Assembly: GCF_013032505.1 (NCBI RefSeq)
Contig: NZ_WQCG01000003.1
Span: forward strand, 62,001-126,000
DNA length: 64,000 bases
Direction: 5' to 3'
From: Ruegeria atlantica
Lineage (GTDB): Bacteria; Pseudomonadota; Alphaproteobacteria; Rhodobacterales; Rhodobacteraceae
The notes below the pieces were generated by a model. It was not told the origin of the DNA and did not search any database. It worked only from the letters and a program-made list of their open reading frames with translations. Below are positions 16,095 through 25,062 of this stretch, one piece after another. Both the position numbers and the translations under genes were made by a program. Positions within the stretch are counted from its first letter, which is position 1; each line of letters begins with the position of its first letter.

Positions 16095-16748
16095 CTATAG
16101 CGAAAATACACGGTTCGTGGAAAATGCCTGTAAAATCGGTGCATTGGCGTTAAACGCGTCGCGCCAGGTCACGCGATCTCCGGATTTGTGGCCGATACGG
16201 ACGGTCCCCAACGCGCCTTCGACGAAAAGGCAGGCAATACGCCCGTGATCCTTGAGCTGCGCAATCAACGCATCCGGAACCTGTTCCACACCACCCTGGA
16301 TTACGATCACGTCGTAGGGCCCATGTTCGGGGGCGCCTTGCGCAAGTGGACCGACATGCACAATCGCATTGTCCGCGTCCGCTTCCATCAGGATGGACTG
16401 AGATTCGGCCGCCAGGCTTTCGTCTTCTTCCACGGCGACAACCAATTGTGCCATACGCGCAGCAACGGCGGTCGAATACCCCAGAGCCGGGGCAATATCC
16501 AAAACTGACTCGTCATTGGAGATGTTCAAAATGTCCAACATCTTGGCCAATGTCCGCGGCTCTAACATGCAGCGTCCGTCGCCCAGTTCGATCAATCCCT
16601 CGACATAAGCCGCCTCGCGCTGTGAGTCCGGCACGAAGTTTTCACGCTTGACGGTCAGCATCGCGTCGATGATGGGAAATTTCGTGACATCAGAAGGACG
16701 TATCTGTGTATCGACCATTGTCCGGCGACGGGCTGCGAAATCTGTCAT
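16095..16748 (-). CDS. Divergent protein-L-isoaspartate O-methyltransferase family protein
   Basis: The 217-residue protein has the PIMT-like N-terminal part (MVDTQIRPSDV at 11-21) and a Rossmann SAM-binding domain. The SAM motif, however, reads VLDIAPALGYSTAV instead of the usual acidic-Gly-rich VLEIGTGSGYQ, and the conserved ISQP element before it is MLEP. True enzymes use these to methylate isoaspartyl residues in damaged proteins. Either the enzyme is an altered methyltransferase or it has lost activity. The ATG at 16748 is favoured by the match of MTDFAARRRTMV to relatives. It precedes tolC on the same strand. Confidence 0.75.
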   Translation of the reverse strand: MTDFAARRRTMVDTQIRPSDVTKFPIIDAMLTVKRENFVPDSQREAAYVEGLIELGDGRCMLEPRTLAKMLDILNISNDESVLDIAPALGYSTAVAARMAQLVVAVEEDESLAAESQSILMEADADNAIVHVGPLAQGAPEHGPYDVIVIQGGVEQVPDALIAQLKDHGRIACLFVEGALGTVRIGHKSGDRVTWRDAFNANAPILQAFSTNRVFSL

Positions 16749-16975
16749 TGGATCGCTCGTTTTGTTCCCTTGGGTGATTGAGTTCTGCCACATCCTTGAA
16801 AAACCGGCAACGGCCCAGACACGGAAACTTACTAATTCGCACAGGATACAACGTCGCAACCAGAGGCCTAGTTTGCACCCTGCTCCGAAAATTGCGTTTC
16901 CCCCTCTGGACGCTACTGTCGAAAGCTGCTAAAACGCCTGTCACACCACGACAAGTATTTGATTTTACTTGAAAA

Positions 16976-17049
16976 GGCGAGTTGGCGGAGTGGTGACGCA
17001 GCGGATTGCAAATCCGTGTACACCGGTTCGATTCCGGTACTCGCCTCCA
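16976..17049 (+). tRNA. tRNA-Cys(GCA)
   Basis: The acceptor arms GGCGAGT (16976-16982) and ACTCGCC (17039-17045) pair fully, followed by T and an encoded CCA. The anticodon loop TTGCAAA gives GCA, which reads both cysteine codons. The T-arm CCGG-TTCGATT-CCGG is regular. It stands alone, divergent from the methyltransferase homologue. Confidence 0.97.
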
Positions 17050-17560
17050 TTTTCTTCCTCGTATGGCACCCTGTGCTTTGCCTCCGAAATTTCAGGCGTT
17101 TACAGTTGGGTACCAGTTGCCTCTTGGACTCCGGAACCACGTTTATTTCAGCACTGAAGTCTGGGACGGCATGCCGAAGCGGCTTGAGGAGGCTGCCAAC
17201 CATGCCAGATCGACGCTTGTGAACGCGCACAGACTGGACATGACGCACTGTGCGTCGGGCGTTGAAGGTCACGCTTTGCCTCCGTTGCGTTCCTATGCGC
17301 ATGCCGCAGTTATCGCTCAGATGCTGGTACAAAATGCGATTGTTGCGATTGCAGGTCCCGCGATTCCATTCGTGAATTAAAACGACTTGATTGTCGGGCG
17401 CTAAGACGCTCAATCATCTGCGGCGGCGGAGCAGTTTGATCTTGTCTGCATGATCGGCTTGCCTCGGATGCCGCTGACTGACATCGGCACGTCGCTTTTC
17501 TGACGTGAAGGGTTTTCACCCACCTCTCATGCTTGACAAGCCCCCTGCCCGTGCCGCATG
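17050..17560. other. Region without a recognised gene between tRNA-Cys and the riboswitch
   Basis: About 510 bases hold no convincing gene. Open frames exist on both strands, but one is the well-known false translation across an antisense tRNA, and the others have no ribosome site or family resemblance. A small hairpin (TGATTG 17388-17393 with CAATCA 17411-17416, with GCG/CGC inside) is present. The right part must carry the promoter of the riboswitch transcript. Gene decay or a small RNA cannot be excluded. Confidence 0.5.
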
Positions 17561-17750
17561 TCGCTGGCGTTGGTGTCCATCCTCGGATGGATGAAAAGGG
17601 AATGTGCCAGCGATGTCATCGCCAAGCGCAGCCGCCCCCGCGACCGTGACCGGAGAGGGTGCCCAAAGCCACTGGCCCAATAGGCCGGGAAGGCGGGACA
17701 TCCGACAGAGGCCGCCTCTGACATCCGCAAGCCGGGAGACCTGCCAGCAC
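17561..17750 (+). promoter_or_regulatory. Cobalamin (B12) riboswitch
   Basis: The region has the class's ordered landmarks: closing helix GCTGGC (17563-17568) with GCCAGC (17743-17748), GAAAAGGGAA near 17592, GCCGCCCCCGC near 17631, GCCACTGG near 17668, GGGAAGGCG near 17687, and the B12 box AAGCCGGGAGACCTGCC at 17729-17745. Coenzyme B12 binding usually shuts off the genes behind it. The ATG-proximal segment (CGGGGT near 17768, ACCCCG near 17816) could pair to expose or hide the ribosome site of the first gene, which would make it a translational switch. It controls the DUF1636-cobW-cobN unit and probably the genes beyond. Confidence 0.93.
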
Positions 17751-17845
17751 CCGAAGTTGAAACCGGGCGGGGTGTTCCGGTGTCGGGTCCATGTCGCACA
17801 CGTGGCCCGCATGAAACCCCGTCCCCCGTATAAAGGATGAGGGGG

Positions 17846-18235
17846 ATGAGAGACGTGACCGAGACCACACCAGTCGAATTGCTGGTCTGCACGACATGCC
17901 GTCGCGGGCTGCCCATCGAAGATGACGCCCAGCGACCCGGTACTTTGCTGCACAAAGCTCTGGAGCAGGCTGGCTTGCCTGACGGCGTGGACCTGAAGCC
18001 GGTGGAATGCCTGTCGAACTGTGATCAGGGATGTTCGATCGTTTTGCGTGGTGGCCCGTCCCGCTGGACCTTCGTTTATGAAAACCTCGACGAGTCCGAC
18101 CACGTTGAAACCATCGTTGACGGCGTCACCAAATATCTGGCCGCCGAAGACGGTCTGGTCAAATGGCGTGAGCGCCCCGAACATTTCCGCAAAAACTGTG
18201 CGGCCCGCATTCCCCCGATTGGAGCCCTGAAATGA
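17846..18235 (+). CDS. DUF1636 protein, thioredoxin-like ferredoxin candidate
   Basis: The 129-residue protein keeps LLVCTTCRRGLP (Cys about 12 and 15) and VECLSNCDQGCSIVL (Cys about 56, 60 and 64), ending in a segment like DHVETIVDGVTKYL. Spacing and the C-x3-C-x3-G/C-hydrophobic context match thioredoxin-fold [2Fe-2S] ferredoxins. It is the first gene behind the B12 riboswitch and overlaps cobW by four bases (ATGA). It may hand electrons or metal to the cobalt steps; that is inference. AAAGGA lies eight bases before the ATG at 17846; ATG 17837 and GTG 17855 are alternatives. Confidence 0.8.
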   Translation: MRDVTETTPVELLVCTTCRRGLPIEDDAQRPGTLLHKALEQAGLPDGVDLKPVECLSNCDQGCSIVLRGGPSRWTFVYENLDESDHVETIVDGVTKYLAAEDGLVKWRERPEHFRKNCAARIPPIGALK

Positions 18236-19287
18236 GCAACCTCGAAAAACTTCCCGTCACCGTGATCACCGGCTTTCTGGGCTCGGGCAAGACCACGCTG
18301 GTCAAGCACCTGATGCAGAATCCGCAGGGCAAACGCTTGGCCGTGGTCGTCAATGAGTTCGGTGACGTTGGCGTCGATGGTGACATCCTGAAATCCTGCG
18401 CCATCCCGGATTGCCCGGCGGAAAACATCATGGAGCTGGCCAATGGCTGCATCTGTTGCACCGTGGCTGATGACTTCATCCCGACTATCGAGGCGCTTAT
18501 GGCGCTGGAGCCGCGCCCGGATCACATCCTGATCGAAACCTCCGGCCTCGCGCTGCCCAAGCCGCTGCTGAAGGCATTCGACTGGCCTGATATCCGCTCC
18601 AAAATCACCGTTGATGGTGTGATCGCTCTGGCAGATGCCGAGGCCGTGGCTGCAGGACGCTTTGCTCCGAATGTCGAAGCCGTGGACGCCCAGCGCCTGG
18701 CGGACGACTCGATCGACCACGAAACGCCCCTGTCCGAAGTGTTCGAGGACCAGATCTCCTGCGCCGACATCATCCTGCTGACCAAGCCCGATCTGGCCGG
18801 TCCCGAGGGTGTCGCCAAGGCCAAAGAGATCATCGCAGCCGAGGCCCCTCGCCCGCTGCCTGTGGTAGAAGTCGCCGAAGGCGCCGTAGACGTGCGCGTC
18901 GTTCTGGGCCTCGAAGCCGCTGCCGAGGATGACATGGACGCCCGCCCAAGCCATCACGACGGACACCACGATCACGAGCATGACGATTTCGAAAGCATCA
19001 TCGTCGAGCTGCCAGAACAGACCGATCCGGCCCAACTGGTCGCCAATATCGAACGTCTGGCCAATGAGCTGAACATCCTGCGGGTCAAAGGCTATGCTGC
19101 CGTTCAGGGCAAACCGATGCGTCTGCTGGTTCAGGCTGTTGGTGCCCGTGTACGCCACCAGTACGACCGCCCGTGGGAACCCGGCGAAGAGCGCCGTTCG
19201 CGTCTGGTTGTGATCGCCGAGCATGACGACATCAAAGAGGCCGCGATCCGCGATATCCTCGTGGGCGTGACCGAGGCCGCCGAGTAA
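18232..19287 (+). CDS. cobW: Cobalamin biosynthesis GTPase CobW
   Basis: The 351-residue COG0523 GTPase has the P-loop GFLGSGKTTL (14-23), the metal-binding GCICC (72-76) and a His-rich stretch HHDGHHDHEHDD (about 239-250) before the C-terminal CobW domain. CobW is thought to deliver cobalt to the aerobic chelatase. The start overlaps the DUF1636 stop as ATGA, and cobN begins three bases after its stop, so the three genes are translated together. The riboswitch places it under B12 control. Confidence 0.95.
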   Translation: MSNLEKLPVTVITGFLGSGKTTLVKHLMQNPQGKRLAVVVNEFGDVGVDGDILKSCAIPDCPAENIMELANGCICCTVADDFIPTIEALMALEPRPDHILIETSGLALPKPLLKAFDWPDIRSKITVDGVIALADAEAVAAGRFAPNVEAVDAQRLADDSIDHETPLSEVFEDQISCADIILLTKPDLAGPEGVAKAKEIIAAEAPRPLPVVEVAEGAVDVRVVLGLEAAAEDDMDARPSHHDGHHDHEHDDFESIIVELPEQTDPAQLVANIERLANELNILRVKGYAAVQGKPMRLLVQAVGARVRHQYDRPWEPGEERRSRLVVIAEHDDIKEAAIRDILVGVTEAAE

Positions 19288-19290
19288 GCC

Positions 19291-22200
19291 ATGCACGTCG
19301 TCTTCCGCGAAAGCCACGGGCTCGAGGAAACCGAGACCCCGACCGATCTGGGCCAGAGCCCAGCGGACCTAGTGGTGCTGTCCTTTTCGGACAGCGACCT
19401 TGGCGCTTTCGCGGCGGGCTGGCATCGCGGTGGTGGGGCCGAAGGGCGAATGCCGACGATGCGGCTGGCCAACCTGACGGCACTAAAACACCCCTTGTCA
19501 GTTGACACCTATGTTGAACAGACGTTGGAGGGTGCGAAGGGCATCCTGATCCGTTTGATCGGCGGCGTCCCGTACTGGTCCTACGGGTTGCAGCAAGTTC
19601 TGGCGCTGGCACAATCCAAAGGCATCGCGCTGGCTGTGTTGCCTGCTGACGGGCGTGAAGATACGCGGTTGGATGACTACTCCACCCTGCCCGTTTCTAC
19701 CCTGCGGCGGCTGGCGCATCTGTGTGACACCGGCGGCGAAGTCGCGGCACAGGCCGCATTGGCACAGATGGCTTTAGCCGCGGGGCTTTACGCTGGGCCT
19801 GTGATGGGCGCGAAAACCCTGCCCGAATGCGGTGTGTGGTGCCCCGACTGCGGCGTGATCCCGGTGGATCAGGCGTTTGCCAGCGACGCGAAGCGTATCA
19901 TCGTAACATTTTACCGCGCATATCTGACCTCGGCGGACACCGCCCCGGTCGCGGCCCTGATCCGCAGCCTGCGCGCCCGGGGATATGAAGCTGTTGGTCT
20001 GTTCGCTCCATCGCTGAAAGCGCCCGCTGTTGCGGATTGGTTGCGGGAAAACGTCGTGACGCTGAACCCTGCGGCCATTATCAACGCCACGTCCTTCTCT
20101 GGCAAAGGTGCGTCTGGAACGTCCCCGTTGGACGCCGCAAATGTGCCTGTGTTTCAGATCGCGCTCGCCACATCGCGCCGCAAGGCGTGGGCCGAAGCGG
20201 AACGTGGTCTGTCGCCTGCCGATCTGGCGATGCATGTTGTCCTGCCCGAAGTGGACGGGCGGATTTCGGCGGGTATCGCTTCTTTCAAGGAACCGGGCAA
20301 ACGTGACCCATATCTGGAGTATTCCCGCTTTGCCCACCGGGCCGAGCCGGAACGGATCGAGGCCATCATCGACCGCGTCACCGGTTGGCTGAACCTGAAC
20401 GAAAAGCCCAAAGCTGATCAAACCCCAGTGCTGGTGCTGTCCACCTACCCAGGCAAAGACTGGCAAATGGCCCATGCGGTGGGCCTCGACGCGCTGGCAT
20501 CGGCCGAGGCGATGCTGTCTGATCTGCAGGACGAAGGCTATGACACCGAGCCAGCAGAACCGATTGCTGACGTTTTGCTGGAGGCTCGGATTAAGTGGCC
20601 GCTGCAAGAATACCTCAACGTTTTGGCCGGTCTACCGGACCAACTGCGCGCGGATCTGGAAACGATCTGGGGCAACCCCGAAGATGACCCGGCATTCACC
20701 GATGGCGCGTTTCACTTTACTGCGCTGCGTCGGGGCAAAGCGCTGGTCGCGCTGCAGCCCGAACGCGGAACGCCCGAGTCGCGCGACGACGACTATCATG
20801 ACCTGTCGCGCACCCCGCGCCACGGTTATGTCGCCTTTTACCTGTGGCTGCGTAAAGGTCTGGGCGCAAACGCGCTGATCCATATCGGGGCCCACGGAAC
20901 ACTGGAATGGCTGCCGGGCAAATCAGTCGCCCTGTCCAACGAATGCTGGCCCGAAGCGCTGATTGGTGACCTACCGGTGATTTATCCCTTCATCGTCAAC
21001 GATCCCGGCGAGGCCGCTCAGGCCAAGCGCCGGATCGGCGCCGTCACACTGGGCCACATCCCGCCCCCGATGAAGGACAGCGGCACGCCGGATCGGATGG
21101 TCCGGCTGGAATCGTTACTGGATGAGTTTTCGAACGCAGATGGTCTGGACCCCAAACGTCGGGACCGGCTGCAGGAAGATATCCGCGACGAAGCGCAAGC
21201 CATCGGACTTGAAAGTGACCTGGGTCTCGATCAGGCCACCTGCACTGCCGAGGCAATTACACGCATCGACCGTTTTGTCTGTGATATCAAGGAAAGCCAG
21301 TTTGGCGATGGGCTGCATATCTTTGGGCGTGCGCCCAAAGCTACTGCCAACTTTGACACGACCCCTTCTGCCCACGCCGAACGCAATGCCCTGACCGACG
21401 CGCTGGCAGGGAAACGGATTGAGGCTGGCCCGTCCGGGTCCCCCTATCGCGGGCGGTCAGACGTCCTTCCCACCGGGCGAAACCTGTTTACGACCGACCC
21501 GCGCTCGGTTCCGACCCGCGCGGCCTATACCCAAGGTGTGAAACTGGCCGAAGAACTGGTCCGGCGGCACCTGCAGGAAGAAGGCGACTATCCCAAAGGG
21601 CTGATCGTAGACCTATGGGGCTCGGCCACCATGCGGACTGCGGGCGAAGAGTTCGCCATGGCGTTGCACCTGCTGGGCGTGAAACCCGTCTGGGACAAGG
21701 GATCCGAGCGCGTATCGGGCATCGAGGTGCTGCCCATCACCGATCTCAGCCGCCCGCGTTTGGACGTGACATTGCGCGTGTCCGGCCTGTTCCGGGACGT
21801 GTTCCCCACGCTTTCGGCGCTTTATGGTCAGGCAATTCGCGCGTTGTGCGACCGAGACGAGGCACCGGATTGGAACCCTTATGCCGGACACGCTCCGACG
21901 GCGCGCGTCTTTGGACCGGCTCCGGGCAGCTATGGCGTGAACATGACGCAGCTGTCCGAAGTCTATACGGATGAGGCCCGCGAACAGGCCGGAGAAGCAT
22001 GGCTTGAGGCCAGCTCATTCGCTTTGGAAGGCGAACATATCACTCAGGACATGGACGGCATTACCCAACGGGTCGCGAACGCGGACAGTTTCGTGCATCT
22101 GCAGGACCTGACAGAAACCGACCTGTTGCTGGCTAACGATTACGCCACGCACGAGGCTGGTTTCGCCGCTGCCAAAAAAGTCACCGGTGGCGCGGCGCAG

Positions 22201-22584
22201 CTTTATCATCTGGACAACACAAACCCGGAAAACCCGCGCGCCCGAACGCTGCCTGAAGAAATCAGCCGCGTCGTGCACGCCCGCGCTGCCAATCCGGGCT
22301 GGATCGCGGGCATGCAGAGGCATGGCTTCCGGGGCGCTGCGGAAATCGCGGCGACGCTGGATCACATGGCCTCTTTCGCCCATCTGTCAGGCACGGTCGC
22401 GCCGCACCTGTTCGACATCTATCACGACGCCACTTTGGGCGACGCTGAGGTCGACGCGTTTTTGCAAGAGGCCAACCCCCGCGCGCATCAGGCCATGCAG
22501 GATCGGTTCCGCGCTTTGTTAGACGCTGGCCTTTGGAACACACGCCGAAACTCGATCCGGGCGGATCTGGAGGGGCTGGGATGA
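19291..22584 (+). CDS. cobN: Cobaltochelatase subunit CobN
   Basis: At 1097 residues it is a CobN/magnesium-chelatase-H family subunit, somewhat shorter than the about 1275 residues of the classical Pseudomonas protein. The central region carries IHIGAHGTLEWLPGKSVAL (about residue 530), the family hallmark. It inserts cobalt into hydrogenobyrinic acid a,c-diamide with the AAA+ partners CobS and CobT, which are not in this window. It lies between cobW and cobG; the cobG ATG overlaps its TGA (ATGA). Confidence 0.96.
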   Translation: MHVVFRESHGLEETETPTDLGQSPADLVVLSFSDSDLGAFAAGWHRGGGAEGRMPTMRLANLTALKHPLSVDTYVEQTLEGAKGILIRLIGGVPYWSYGLQQVLALAQSKGIALAVLPADGREDTRLDDYSTLPVSTLRRLAHLCDTGGEVAAQAALAQMALAAGLYAGPVMGAKTLPECGVWCPDCGVIPVDQAFASDAKRIIVTFYRAYLTSADTAPVAALIRSLRARGYEAVGLFAPSLKAPAVADWLRENVVTLNPAAIINATSFSGKGASGTSPLDAANVPVFQIALATSRRKAWAEAERGLSPADLAMHVVLPEVDGRISAGIASFKEPGKRDPYLEYSRFAHRAEPERIEAIIDRVTGWLNLNEKPKADQTPVLVLSTYPGKDWQMAHAVGLDALASAEAMLSDLQDEGYDTEPAEPIADVLLEARIKWPLQEYLNVLAGLPDQLRADLETIWGNPEDDPAFTDGAFHFTALRRGKALVALQPERGTPESRDDDYHDLSRTPRHGYVAFYLWLRKGLGANALIHIGAHGTLEWLPGKSVALSNECWPEALIGDLPVIYPFIVNDPGEAAQAKRRIGAVTLGHIPPPMKDSGTPDRMVRLESLLDEFSNADGLDPKRRDRLQEDIRDEAQAIGLESDLGLDQATCTAEAITRIDRFVCDIKESQFGDGLHIFGRAPKATANFDTTPSAHAERNALTDALAGKRIEAGPSGSPYRGRSDVLPTGRNLFTTDPRSVPTRAAYTQGVKLAEELVRRHLQEEGDYPKGLIVDLWGSATMRTAGEEFAMALHLLGVKPVWDKGSERVSGIEVLPITDLSRPRLDVTLRVSGLFRDVFPTLSALYGQAIRALCDRDEAPDWNPYAGHAPTARVFGPAPGSYGVNMTQLSEVYTDEAREQAGEAWLEASSFALEGEHITQDMDGITQRVANADSFVHLQDLTETDLLLANDYATHEAGFAAAKKVTGGAAQLYHLDNTNPENPRARTLPEEISRVVHARAANPGWIAGMQRHGFRGAAEIAATLDHMASFAHLSGTVAPHLFDIYHDATLGDAEVDAFLQEANPRAHQAMQDRFRALLDAGLWNTRRNSIRADLEGLG

Positions 22585-23708
22585 GCACCCCGGTTGTTCA
22601 GGGTTGGTGCCCAGGATCACATCGGCCGATGATGTCCGGCGACGGCCTGGTCGTTCGGGTGCGTCCTCGTTTAGCTCGCTTAAATGCCGCTCAGGCGCTT
22701 GGTCTGTGCCAGTTGGCCGAGAGATTTGGCAATGGCACGATAGACCTGACCAACCGGGCCAATCTGCAACTGCGCGGGGTCAAGGAAAAAGATCACAGGG
22801 CTCTGCTGTCCGAACTGGCCGTGCTGGACCTTTTAGATGCCGAGCCCGGTATTGAAGTTCGTCGTAATATCCTTGTGTCACCCCTGTATCAATCAGGCGA
22901 CAGAACCGCCCGACTGACCAGGGAACTGATCGACCGTTTGGGAGAACTGCCAAACCTGCCTGCGAAATTTGGTTTTGCCATTGATACCGGCCCCGAACGC
23001 CTGCTGGCGGCGGATTCGGCCGATATCAGGATTGAGGCAGGTACCGAAGGTCTCATTCTGCGCGCCGATGGGGCCAAGACCGGCCGCCGAGTTTCGGAAG
23101 CCGATGCGATTGATCAACTGATCGCTCTAGCCGGGTGGTTTGCCGAGCGTTTCACCCCGGACACACGCCGCATGGCGCGAATGATCGCAAAGCAGGATTT
23201 GCCTGCGAGTTGGCAAGGCAGCACGCCGGGCGACATCGGCTCGCCGCTGCAACCGGAGGCCTACGATCTTGGCCCGCTTTATGGCGCTGCGTTCGGGCAA
23301 TTGCGTGCGCAACAGCTCTCTGATCTCATTGCGGACAGTGGGGCCTCTGCCTTGCGGGTCACCCCATGGCGGTTGATCCTGCTGGAAGGCGGGGCGGCGA
23401 TCCCCACACCGGACTTTGTTACAGATGCTGCCGACCCGCTATTGACAACCGACGCCTGCCCCGGCGCGCCATTTTGCCCACAGGCGCAAGTGGAAACCCG
23501 CAATATCGCGCGCGCACTGGCGGCCCGGGTTGCAAGCAGTCTGCATGTATCCGGCTGTGCCAAGGGCTGTGCCCGTATGGGCCCCGCAAATGTCACTCTG
23601 ATCGGCAATGACGGACGATTTGATCTTGTCAAAAACGGCCGTGCAGGGGATGAGCCGTCACAATGCGGGCTAACACTCGAAACACTCATGACTATGGACC
23701 TCACCTGA
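22581..23708 (+). CDS. cobG: Precorrin-3B synthase CobG
   Basis: The 375-residue protein is a siroheme/sulfite-reductase-like mono-oxygenase that starts ring contraction by hydroxylating precorrin-3A with O2. Cysteines for the Fe-S centre are seen in DACPGAPFCPQAQ (about 294-306) and HVSGCAKGCARMG (about 329-341). Its presence marks the route as oxygen-dependent. The start ATG at 22581 overlaps the cobN stop, and its own TGA overlaps the cobH ATG. Confidence 0.94.
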   Translation: MSTPVVQGWCPGSHRPMMSGDGLVVRVRPRLARLNAAQALGLCQLAERFGNGTIDLTNRANLQLRGVKEKDHRALLSELAVLDLLDAEPGIEVRRNILVSPLYQSGDRTARLTRELIDRLGELPNLPAKFGFAIDTGPERLLAADSADIRIEAGTEGLILRADGAKTGRRVSEADAIDQLIALAGWFAERFTPDTRRMARMIAKQDLPASWQGSTPGDIGSPLQPEAYDLGPLYGAAFGQLRAQQLSDLIADSGASALRVTPWRLILLEGGAAIPTPDFVTDAADPLLTTDACPGAPFCPQAQVETRNIARALAARVASSLHVSGCAKGCARMGPANVTLIGNDGRFDLVKNGRAGDEPSQCGLTLETLMTMDLT

Positions 23709-24337
23709 TGCCCTATGAATACGAAACCGATGGCGCGGCGATCTATAAGCAGAGCTTTGCCACGATCCGGTCCGAGGCCGATCTGGCACGCTTTGATGCA
23801 GATGAAGAACAGGTCGCGGTTCGCATGATCCACGCCGCCGGAATGGTCGGGCTGGAAGAATTCGTGCATTTTTCGCCCGGCTTCGTGCCAGCCGCGCGGA
23901 CTGCACTAGAGAACGGCGCGCCGATCCTGTGCGACGCGCGAATGGTCAGCGAAGGTGTGACCCGGTTCCGCCTGCCAGCGGATAATGAGGTGATCTGCAC
24001 CTTGCACGAAGAACGAGTGCGCCCGCTGGCGGCCGAAATGAGCAATACCCGCTCTGCCGCCGCGCTGGAGCTGTGGCGTCCGCATCTTGAGGGCGCTTTG
24101 GTTGCTATCGGGAATGCGCCCACCGCTCTGTTCCACTTGCTGAACATGCTGGAAGACCCCGACTGCCCCCGCCCGGCCGCCATCATTGGGTGCCCGGTGG
24201 GCTTTGTCGGAGCAGTCGAATCCAAGGATGCCTTATGGGAGGCGCAACCGGTGCCCTCATGCATCGTCAAAGGCCGCCTGGGCGGCAGCGCCATCACAGT
24301 AGCAGCCATCAACGCCATCGCGAGCCGCGCGGAATGA
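23708..24337 (+). CDS. cobH: Precorrin-8X methylmutase CobH
   Basis: This 209-residue enzyme moves the methyl group from C11 to C12 to give hydrogenobyrinic acid. The family's catalytic His is in MIHAAGMVGLEEFVHFSP (about 38-55), and the substrate loop is RPAAIIGCPVGFVGAVESK near residue 157. Length is normal. The ATG shares a base with the cobG stop (TGATG), and the cobI start overlaps its TGA. Confidence 0.96.
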   Translation: MPYEYETDGAAIYKQSFATIRSEADLARFDADEEQVAVRMIHAAGMVGLEEFVHFSPGFVPAARTALENGAPILCDARMVSEGVTRFRLPADNEVICTLHEERVRPLAAEMSNTRSAAALELWRPHLEGALVAIGNAPTALFHLLNMLEDPDCPRPAAIIGCPVGFVGAVESKDALWEAQPVPSCIVKGRLGGSAITVAAINAIASRAE

Positions 24338-25062
24338 GCGCGGGCAAAATATATGGCGTGGGCCTTGGCCCCGGCGATCCAGACCTGATGAGCGTTCGGG
24401 CCGATCGCTTGCTGCGCAATGCCCGGCACGTGGCGTTTTTCCGCAAACCCGGTCGCAGCGGACAGGCACGCAAGATCGTCAATGGTATGATCCCAGACAG
24501 CGCTGTCGAATTTCCGATGGAATACCCTGTCACCACGGAAATTCCACTGGATGATCCGCGCTATAACAAACTACTGTCGGCCTTTTACAAGGACTGTGCC
24601 GCCCATTTGAAGGCGCTGTCGGATCAGGGTGAGGATGTGGTGGTTCTGTGTGAAGGAGATCCGTTCTTTTACGGCTCTTTCATGCACCTTTACAGCCGCT
24701 TACGAGACAAAGCAGAAGTAGAGGTGGTGCCCGCGATCACTGGCATGTCCGGAGCGTGGACAGCAACAGGTGACCCGATCACCTGGGGCGATGACGTGCT
24801 GACGGTCTTAGTCGGCACCCTGCCAGAAGAGGATCTGGCACATCGCATGGCTCAGACCGACGCTTTGGTCGTGATGAAAATCGGGCGTAACATCGACAAG
24901 GTGAAACGCGCGCTGAAAACCGCTGGTCTGTACGACCGGGCATGGATCGTCGAATTCGCCCAGATGCCAAACCAAACGGTGACGAAACTGTCTGAGGCGT
25001 GTGAGAAGGTTACCCCTTATTTCTCGATCATTATCGTGCATGGTCAAGGGCGACGGCCATGA
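24334..25062 (+). CDS. cobI: Precorrin-2 C(20)-methyltransferase CobI
   Basis: A 242-residue SAM-dependent tetrapyrrole methylase: IYGVGLGPGDPDLMS near the start and LCEGDPFFYGSF near residue 106 form the cofactor and substrate site. It converts precorrin-2 to precorrin-3A. The start at 24334 is set by the overlap with cobH (ATGA); the open frame before it belongs to cobH in another frame. The end overlaps cobJ. Confidence 0.96.
   Translation: MSAGKIYGVGLGPGDPDLMSVRADRLLRNARHVAFFRKPGRSGQARKIVNGMIPDSAVEFPMEYPVTTEIPLDDPRYNKLLSAFYKDCAAHLKALSDQGEDVVVLCEGDPFFYGSFMHLYSRLRDKAEVEVVPAITGMSGAWTATGDPITWGDDVLTVLVGTLPEEDLAHRMAQTDALVVMKIGRNIDKVKRALKTAGLYDRAWIVEFAQMPNQTVTKLSEACEKVTPYFSIIIVHGQGRRP

Noticed and set aside
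17006..17380. A 124-residue plus-strand frame after tRNA-Cys
   Set aside because: It starts inside the tRNA, has no ribosome site and resembles no family I know. I list the region as non-coding instead.
16913..17413. A 166-residue minus-strand frame over tRNA-Cys
   Set aside because: It contains TGIEPVYTDLQSAA, the well-known false peptide from antisense translation of a tRNA-Cys gene. It has no ribosome site and no family match.
17516..18184. Long minus-strand frame across the riboswitch and DUF1636 gene
   Set aside because: It lies antisense to a clear riboswitch and a coupled gene; high GC alone gives such frames.
18076..19317. 413-residue minus-strand frame opposite cobW
   Set aside because: It is the mirror of a certain gene with strong motifs. 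The composition is typical of antisense frames in GC-rich DNA.
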